NCBI GenBank assembly: GCA_946886635.1
Contig: CAMPIW010000006.1
Coordinates: 1-11,224, forward strand
DNA from: an uncultured Candidatus Saccharibacteria bacterium
GTDB lineage: Bacteria > Patescibacteria > Saccharimonadia > Saccharimonadales > UBA1547
Length of the DNA: 11,224 bases
Direction: 5' to 3'
A program made the position numbers and the translations under genes. The notes under the pieces were generated by a model. The model was given only the letters and a program-made list of their open reading frames with translations. It did not search any database and was not told the DNA's origin. Positions 7,088 through 11,224 of the stretch are shown piece by piece. Every line of letters begins with the position of its first letter. The first letter of the stretch is position 1.

Positions 7088-7135
7088 TTCCACTACATCT
7101 AGCAGTTTGCCACAACAACTCTACATTTAGTGGAA
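7088..7135 (+). repeat. Inverted and direct repeats upstream of the ATPase promoter
   Basis: TTCCACTA (7088-7095) and TAGTGGAA (7128-7135) are a perfect 8-base inverted repeat. Within the same span, CTACATCTAG (7093-7102) recurs as CTACATTTAG (7121-7130), 28 bases apart with one mismatch. A separate small hairpin, GTAGG with CCTAC, lies just before it at about 7065-7082. The block lies between the GreA-like stop and the ATPase terminator/promoter hairpin, so operators for a regulator of the ATPase are possible. It could also be part of the 3' untranslated RNA of the GreA-like gene. Confidence 0.4.
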
Positions 7136-7144
7136 CATTACCTC

Positions 7145-7178
7145 AAAAAACAGTCGTCTTCTCAGGCGACTGTTTGTT
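7145..7178 (+). terminator. Strong hairpin with A and T flanks (terminator)
   Basis: AAACAGTCG (7148-7156) pairs perfectly with CGACTGTTT (7167-7175). Three more inner pairs (one T-G) make a 12-bp stem closed by a TCTC loop. An A-run precedes and a T-rich stretch follows, so it can serve as an intrinsic terminator for the GreA-like gene, possibly in both directions. It ends where the ATPase -10 element begins and covers the ATPase -35 region. Confidence 0.75.
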
Positions 7179-7183
7179 ATAAT
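7175..7183 (+). promoter_or_regulatory. Extended -10 promoter of the ATPase gene
   Basis: TGT-TATAAT is a perfect extended -10 element (TGn plus TATAAT at 7178-7183). Seven bases separate it from the ATG at 7191, the same spacing as for the permease gene. The extended -10 may make up for the lack of a -35 hexamer, whose position falls inside the terminator stem. This spacing also decides the start codon: the ATG at 7182 overlaps the -10 box and would not be on the transcript. Confidence 0.7.
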
Positions 7184-7190
7184 GAAGCTA

Positions 7191-9728
7191 ATGCTTTTTT
7201 ATCAGCAAACAGCCGAAGACACCCTGCGCGAGTTGTCCTCATCTATTGAGGGTATCTCGAAGTACCAAGCAAGCGAACGGCTAAAGAAATACGGCCCGAA
7301 CGAAATAAAGCTCAAAGGCGAGCCTCTTTGGAAAAAATTGATTGAACCATTCGCTAACGTCTTTATGGCGGTACTTTTTGTTGCAGTGCTCATTAGCTTT
7401 TGGCATAATGCCGTTCTCGATGCAATTATTATTTTGGTTATTATGCTCACCAGCGCTGCTATTTACTATGTGCAGAGATTCTCAACCGAACGAATTTTGC
7501 GCACGCTTCAAAAACGTACCGGGCGAGAAGTTGAGGTGCTACGGGGTGGTGACTCGCTCTCGGTGGACGCTTCTTTATTGGTACCTGGTGACATCATAAA
7601 ACTGGCCGAGGGCGATAAGGTTCCGGCTGATGTACGTCTTATCGAAGCTGATTCACTACGCGCTGATGAAGCTATGCTCACAGGAGAGTCAGTACCAGTA
7701 AGTAAAAGTAGCGATGTTCTGCGCAGTAAAAAAGAAGTGTACGAACAATCAAATATCTTATTTCAAGGCTCATTCATTGTAGCCGGAAGCGCCATGGGCG
7801 TTGTTATTCACACCGGCAACCAAACAGAATTCGGTCGCATTGCCGCTCTTACGGGCAATGCACCCGACAACATAAGTAGTCCCGTACAAAAGAAAATCGA
7901 CAAACTTATTGCCTACATTATTGCGGTTATCGCCGCCGTTGCCGTAGGCGCCTTTATTTTAGCGCTCGCACGAGGAATTGAAATGAGCGAAGCGCTCAGG
8001 CTAGTTATTGCCTTGTCGGTATCAGCGGTTCCAGAGAGCCTTCCTATTGCCATATCGGTTATTTTGGTTCTTGGTATGCGCCGCATGGCTGCGAAAAAAG
8101 CGCTCGTGCGAAGTATGAATGCTATTGAAACTATTGGAGTTATTACCACTATCGCCACCGACAAAACAGGGACGCTCACTAAAAACGAGCTCTCCGTGCA
8201 AGAAACATGGCAACCCGACTGGAGTGATCATCATCTTCCAACGGTCGTTCATAAAACTATTAATCATCATGGCCAAAAATCAGGCGATCCGCTTGATGTG
8301 GCTTTTATTAGTTTTACGGCCGCCGAACAAGCTATTAAATTAAAGGGTGAGCCGGTGGCGAAGCTTCCTTTTGACCAAAAACTCGCTATGAGCGGAAACG
8401 TATGGAATCACCGCGGAAAACACGAACTTGTTGTAAAGGGTGCGCCCGAGCTAATGATGGTGCGAAGCCAGTTGACCCGTACACAAATGACAGAGGTGAA
8501 TACAGCCGTTACACAACTTACAAGTCAAGGGTATCGTGTTATCGCAATTGCTACGACGAACCTCGATTCACCTCTTGAAACGCTACAAGAGTTACACCCT
8601 AAGCTGAAGTTACAGTTTGCGGGGTTGGTTGCTGTCGCAGATACACTTCGGCCATCGGCTCGCCGAGCTATCGCGGCTGCGCGCAGTGCTGGAGTATCGG
8701 TACGGATGATTACTGGTGACCATCTCGAAACGGCCTACAATATTGGGCTAAAACTTGGGCTCGTAGAATCACGCGACCAAGTATTCGACAGTCGACTGAT
8801 GATTGATATGACCGACGCAAAACTTGCAAAAGTCGCTCAAAATGCCCGTGTGTTCTCGCGCGTAACGCCAGAAAATAAGTTTCGTATATTAAAAGTGCTC
8901 CGCCTTAAAGAGGTGACGGCTATGACCGGTGATGGTGTAAACGACGTACCAGCCCTTGCTAACGCTGATGTCGGTGTTGCGATGGGAAGTGGATCGCAAA
9001 TCGCTAAAGACGCGGGTGATATCATTCTTCTTAATAACGACTTTGCTGGTATTGTGCGGGCCATGCGCGAGGGTCGTATTATCTTCTCAAATATTCGGCG
9101 CATGCTCACGTATCTGCTCGCTACTAACATTGGTGAGGTGGCGATAACCCTTGGAGCGCTTATCATTGGTATGCCGATGCCACTGGCTCCAATCCAAATT
9201 TTGTGGATTAACCTTGTAACCGATACGACTATGGTGATTCCGCTTGGTCTTGAACCGGGTGAAAAATCGGTCATGAAACGCAAGCCGATTAATCCTAAAG
9301 CGCCTATCCTTGGAAAATACATGATTAGCCGTATTATCCTTATGGCGGTTTCTATGGCGACACTCGGACTTATTCTCTATGCGATTTACAGCGAACAACA
9401 CGACACAGCATACGGTCAAACTATGGTCTTCGTTGCACTGGTTGCTGTCCAATGGGCAAACGCCTTTAACGCCCGTAGTACATACGACTCGCTCTTTGTG
9501 CGCCTGAAGGTCTGGAACGGGCCATTTTGGATTGGTATCGTGATTGCCATAAGTATGCAAGCATTGGCGCTCTTCGGGCCGCTCCAGGGAGCGCTTCACG
9601 TTAATTCAGTTGCAATTGGCGATATATTTATCGCAACAATGCTTGCCTTTGCCGTAGCGATTATTCCAGTCGAGATTCATAAATGGATTGGTCGTCGATT
9701 ACTACAATCCAATAAAAACACTCGCTAG
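7191..9728 (+). CDS. P-type cation ATPase, P2A (Ca2+-transporting) type
   Basis: ATP-driven cation pump of 845 residues, close to bacterial Ca2+-ATPases such as LMCA1. Order: N-terminal cation-ATPase domain (1-60), M1-M2, actuator domain with T164-G-E-S, and M3-M4 with P281-E282-S-L-P. The phosphorylation site is D324-K-T-G-T-L-T, followed by the nucleotide domain with KGAPE, then MITGDH and T579-G-D-G-V-N-D. Six C-terminal transmembrane segments complete it. Residues equivalent to SERCA Ca2+ ligands are all present: E282 (E309), N646 and E649 in M5 (N768, E771), and N674, T677 and D678 in M6 (N796, T799, D800). Calcium export is therefore the best guess, with Mn2+ as an alternative. SERCA E908 in M8 could not be placed. 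The upstream ATG at 7182 is rejected because it overlaps the -10 box. The gene ends in a CTAG shared with the convergent small gene. Confidence 0.95.
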   Translation: MLFYQQTAEDTLRELSSSIEGISKYQASERLKKYGPNEIKLKGEPLWKKLIEPFANVFMAVLFVAVLISFWHNAVLDAIIILVIMLTSAAIYYVQRFSTERILRTLQKRTGREVEVLRGGDSLSVDASLLVPGDIIKLAEGDKVPADVRLIEADSLRADEAMLTGESVPVSKSSDVLRSKKEVYEQSNILFQGSFIVAGSAMGVVIHTGNQTEFGRIAALTGNAPDNISSPVQKKIDKLIAYIIAVIAAVAVGAFILALARGIEMSEALRLVIALSVSAVPESLPIAISVILVLGMRRMAAKKALVRSMNAIETIGVITTIATDKTGTLTKNELSVQETWQPDWSDHHLPTVVHKTINHHGQKSGDPLDVAFISFTAAEQAIKLKGEPVAKLPFDQKLAMSGNVWNHRGKHELVVKGAPELMMVRSQLTRTQMTEVNTAVTQLTSQGYRVIAIATTNLDSPLETLQELHPKLKLQFAGLVAVADTLRPSARRAIAAARSAGVSVRMITGDHLETAYNIGLKLGLVESRDQVFDSRLMIDMTDAKLAKVAQNARVFSRVTPENKFRILKVLRLKEVTAMTGDGVNDVPALANADVGVAMGSGSQIAKDAGDIILLNNDFAGIVRAMREGRIIFSNIRRMLTYLLATNIGEVAITLGALIIGMPMPLAPIQILWINLVTDTTMVIPLGLEPGEKSVMKRKPINPKAPILGKYMISRIILMAVSMATLGLILYAIYSEQHDTAYGQTMVFVALVAVQWANAFNARSTYDSLFVRLKVWNGPFWIGIVIAISMQALALFGPLQGALHVNSVAIGDIFIATMLAFAVAIIPVEIHKWIGRRLLQSNKNTR

Positions 9729-9976
9729 TACATAATACTAACAAGTGTCCAGTTGCCGCCGTTGTTGTCGCTCCGAAGCTGGTATTGGCTTTTACCGTCG
9801 GTCATAGTAACGATCTCCGTCATGTGATTGCCAGCTTTCACCAGGCATCGTAACCCCGCATCAAGGAATTCGTAAATAGTTCCACGGAACTCCATGCGAC
9901 GTGGGTATGCCGATAAATTCTTTTTGAAACCCATTTGAGTAATAGCGACTTGTTCGTTTACAGTGACACGATTCAT
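9725..9976 (-). CDS. Small conserved-looking protein of unknown function
   Basis: A protein of 83 residues that I cannot assign to a named family. It has no signal peptide or membrane segment. The N-terminal third is polar and basic (about residues 1-30, with GFKKNLSAYPRRMEF). The rest looks like a compact mixed fold: short hydrophobic strands around residues 30-60 (RGTIYEFL, RCLVKAG, MTEIVTM), and strands with a turn rich in D, N and G (RSDNNGGNWTLVSI) near the end. The ATG at 9976 is supported by AGGAG 9 bases upstream (9986-9990). Codon use resembles the low-GC neighbours, so it belongs to the same genome. Its stop shares CTAG with the ATPase stop. The leader is about 290 bases and structured, which is unusual for this window and hints at RNA-level control. 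A nucleic-acid-binding or regulatory role would be a guess only. Confidence 0.7.
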   Translation of the reverse strand: MNRVTVNEQVAITQMGFKKNLSAYPRRMEFRGTIYEFLDAGLRCLVKAGNHMTEIVTMTDGKSQYQLRSDNNGGNWTLVSIMY

Positions 9977-10270
9977 AATTTAATTCTCCTAAGTTAAAGA
10001 TAGTTGCGGACGCTCCCTAGTAGTGGATAGTGAACGCAAAAAGGCTGCACAATAAACTGAACAGCAAACGGGTTTAGGAGGAGTGATTTGGAGAGGGGAG
10101 TTTGGACCGTTCAACCGGACGCCCTTTTTACCAAATATCACGATGTAGTGGCTTTTTTTGATCATCCTCTTGAGAATACGAGAGGATACATCGAACAATT
10201 AAGCCTGTGAGTGGAAATCTTGTACCCATCTTGGTTTCCAGGGTTTTGAAGTACCCACATGACTATACTT
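9977..10270 (-). promoter_or_regulatory. Long structured leader of the 83-residue gene, or unrecognised small RNA
   Basis: This stretch holds no convincing protein gene and no RNA family I recognise. Read on the minus strand, a probable transcript begins near 10264. It contains a two-part stem: CGATGT/ACATCG outer arms (10189-10194 and 10141-10146) and ATCCTCT/AGAGGAT inner arms (10181-10187 and 10164-10170), with an A-rich bulge. Downstream come a GC-rich stem around 10097-10131 and GCTG...CAGC followed by TTTTT (about 10038-10069). A TTGCG/CGCAA pair (10004-10039) and then AGGAG end it. On the plus strand, GGG...CCC with an inner CCG/CGG stem followed by TTTTT (10129-10137) could be a terminator, so a plus-strand RNA is an alternative. 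Confidence 0.4.
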
Positions 10271-10276
10271 AGTATA
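10271..10276 (-). promoter_or_regulatory. -10 box for the leader of the 83-residue gene
   Basis: On the minus strand this reads TATACT. It sits in the near-symmetric TATACTTAGTATA (10264-10276), so an identical TATACT also faces right at 10264-10269. Leftward transcription would begin near 10264. An ATG at 10258-10260 opens a 32-codon frame ending at 10162, which could be a leaderless leader peptide. Confidence 0.4.
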
Positions 10277-10373
10277 CAGCGCCTCATAGGTAACGCGTCA
10301 ATAGCAATTACCCATTCCAGACGATAAATAACCATAACCCTTTACTTTTTGGCATAAATATGGTATCATTGAC
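10277..10373. other. AT-rich intergenic DNA before the composition change
   Basis: This is the last stretch with the base composition of the left-hand genome. It contains no gene. Its one clear element is the rightward promoter at 10341-10369. The true boundary with the high-GC DNA lies between about 10370 and 10495, where composition rises gradually, so it cannot be set to a base by reading alone. No direct repeat, inverted repeat, tRNA or recombinase site marks the change. Confidence 0.5.
10341..10369 (+). promoter_or_regulatory. Rightward promoter at the edge of the high-GC segment
   Basis: TTTACT (10341-10346), a 17-base spacer and an extended -10 TGG-TATCAT (10361-10369) form the best two-hexamer promoter in the window. 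Transcription would start near 10376. The ATG at 10378 is followed at once by TGA, so no leaderless gene begins there. The next supported start is the high-GC gene at 10496, giving a leader of about 120 bases. Confidence 0.5.
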
Positions 10374-10495
10374 GTGTATGTGAGCTGGTTTTTACTGGGC
10401 TCCATGCCCTTTGAAAACTTGACCTACTGCATTTTTAACCAACAAGAATTTCAGTCCCGAACATCCCACCCTGTCCATCGATCCGAGAGGTTCTC

Positions 10496-11224
10496 ATGCA
10501 TTCTCCGAACACACGGCGTGAAGCACGCCGGCGTCAAAAGACGCTTGCCTCCAGGCAGCGAGGGATGCGAGCATTCGCACTCCTGGCTGCCTTCAGCATC
10601 ATCGGCGGCACGGCCATGGCAACCGCCTCGGTCGCTGCAGCAGAAGATGCGGCTGCGAACACCACCACCTCGGTCGCTACCGGGGCTCAGGTCGAATCCG
10701 CGGTCGCCCAAGGTGGCAACGGTGACACCCACCCGTACGCGAAGGTCTTCGTCTGCAAGTACGTCGGCACCCCTGGTGTCGACGAGCGCCTGCAGACCGG
10801 CCAGAACCCGATCTCGGTGTCGGTTCACGCCATCGAGAACAACAACTGGGACGGCAGCGTTCCCGGCTGGTTCTCGGACGCACATGACCGGAGCTACGTG
10901 CTGGCCTATGACACAGGTCAGCCCGAGCCGGATGTCTCGCAGTGCCCGCAGCCCGATCAGCCCACTCCTCCGGAGGTGGTGACGGGTTCCGGCTCGTTCG
11001 AGACGCTGACGTGTGACCTCGGCGCCCGCAACTGGGCCGAGCTCGACGCAGTGCCGGGTGGTGTCTGGACGTTCACCGACAAGAACGGTGGCACGTACAC
11101 GGCAGCTACTGGCGCGGCATTCAGCGGCACTGTCCCCGGAGGCCTGGCCTACGGAGACATCGTCGTCAAGCTGAGCGACGCGGATGACACCGATGCCTAC
11201 GCAGTCACTCCCTGGAGTGGCACG
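10496..11224 (+). CDS. Secreted actinobacterial-type surface protein, 3' end cut by window edge
   Basis: Open from 10496 to the edge, giving 243 residues. An arginine-rich n-region (1-25) and a hydrophobic core (26-44) end in an AxA cleavage site before E50, so export is predicted. Residues 82-151 form a domain with KVFVCKYVGTPGVDERLQTG, SYVLAYDTGQ and SQCPQPDQP (C87, C150). I recognise this pattern from uncharacterised cell-surface proteins of Actinobacteria, some with LPXTG anchors. A proline-rich link leads to a second, probably beta-rich, module from about 163 (C173). The function is unknown; a surface or adhesin-like role is inferred. GAGAGG lies 5 bases before the ATG; M24 (10565) is an alternative start. 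Of twenty codons at 10742-10801, eighteen end in G or C, unlike the left-hand genes. The C terminus is outside the window. Confidence 0.8.
   Translation, partial: MHSPNTRREARRRQKTLASRQRGMRAFALLAAFSIIGGTAMATASVAAAEDAAANTTTSVATGAQVESAVAQGGNGDTHPYAKVFVCKYVGTPGVDERLQTGQNPISVSVHAIENNNWDGSVPGWFSDAHDRSYVLAYDTGQPEPDVSQCPQPDQPTPPEVVTGSGSFETLTCDLGARNWAELDAVPGGVWTFTDKNGGTYTAATGAAFSGTVPGGLAYGDIVVKLSDADDTDAYAVTPWSGT

Noticed and set aside
7088..7135. CRISPR-like short repeats
   Set aside because: There are only two imperfect 10-base copies with one intervening segment and no cas genes.
7182..7190. ATG at 7182 as the ATPase start
   Set aside because: It overlaps the last bases of a perfect extended -10 box and would be upstream of the transcript. 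The ATG at 7191 has the same 7-base spacing seen at the permease gene.
10097..10135. T-loop-like GTTCAAC between GC-rich arms, considered as a tRNA or tmRNA 3' end
   Set aside because: No matching acceptor, D or anticodon arms were found on either strand, and no tmRNA tag frame.
9989..10198. 69-codon minus-strand frame with TTG start before the 83-residue gene
   Set aside because: It has a rare start codon without a ribosome site, a sequence unlike a folded protein (runs of basic and then proline/serine residues) and overlap with several inverted repeats. A noncoding leader explains it better.
10261..10500. Integration or transposition site at the composition change
   Set aside because: Searched by eye for terminal inverted repeats, target-site duplications, tRNA fragments and recombinase genes. 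None was found, so insertion by a known mobile element is not supported.
10374..10982. Long open frame starting GTG at 10374, overlapping the high-GC gene
   Set aside because: Its product is arginine-, serine- and proline-rich with no recognisable domain after the first residues. The other frame from 10496 has a signal peptide, a recognisable domain and strong G/C third-position bias. The long frame is an artefact of high GC.

Overview
The window looks like a fragment of a Patescibacteria/CPR genome, most probably Candidatus Saccharibacteria (TM7), with an abrupt change to actinobacterial-looking DNA at the right-hand end. Supporting signs for the first ~10.3 kb are moderate GC, very tight packing, proteins of CPR flavour (an AI-2E-type permease, a Ca2+-type P-ATPase, a divergent GreA-like factor, a CysRS with an unusual HIGH region), and start codons that often sit 6-11 bases behind a -10 box. 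The taxonomic call is inference; no rRNA or marker search was possible.

Layout, left to right. (1) The cysteinyl-tRNA synthetase gene (cysS, missing only about four N-terminal codons) converges on an AI-2E family membrane protein; their stop codons share the palindrome TTAA. (2) A 41-base divergent promoter region separates the permease from a GlcD/D-2-hydroxyacid dehydrogenase type FAD oxidoreductase. It is followed by an HxlR-type regulator with an N-terminal cysteine, so the pair may be a small redox-responsive unit. (3) An OmpR/PhoB response regulator and its sensor kinase form an operon, preceded by a tandem repeated hairpin. (4) A GreA/GreB-like transcript-cleavage factor has a structured leader. 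A strong hairpin then sits directly against the extended -10 box of a P2A Ca2+-type ATPase. (5) The ATPase converges on an 83-residue protein of unknown function, the two stops sharing CTAG. That small gene has an unusually long leader of about 290 bases with several inverted repeats.

(6) From about 10.4 kb the composition shifts. A gene beginning at 10496 and running off the right edge uses almost only G/C-ending codons. It encodes a secreted protein with a domain I recognise from actinobacterial surface proteins. Either it was acquired from an actinobacterium (the usual hosts of Saccharibacteria) or the contig is a chimera; the sequence alone cannot decide. A good low-GC-style promoter (-35 TTTACT, 17 bp, TGG-TATCAT) points into it.

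The window shows two initiation styles. Genes that begin a transcript (permease, oxidoreductase, HxlR, response regulator, ATPase) have a -10 hexamer almost touching the start codon and no Shine-Dalgarno sequence, which predicts leaderless or near-leaderless mRNAs. The operon-internal kinase gene and the two genes with long leaders (GreA-like and the 83-residue protein) carry clear Shine-Dalgarno sequences. No tRNA, rRNA, CRISPR array, insertion sequence or recombinase was seen.
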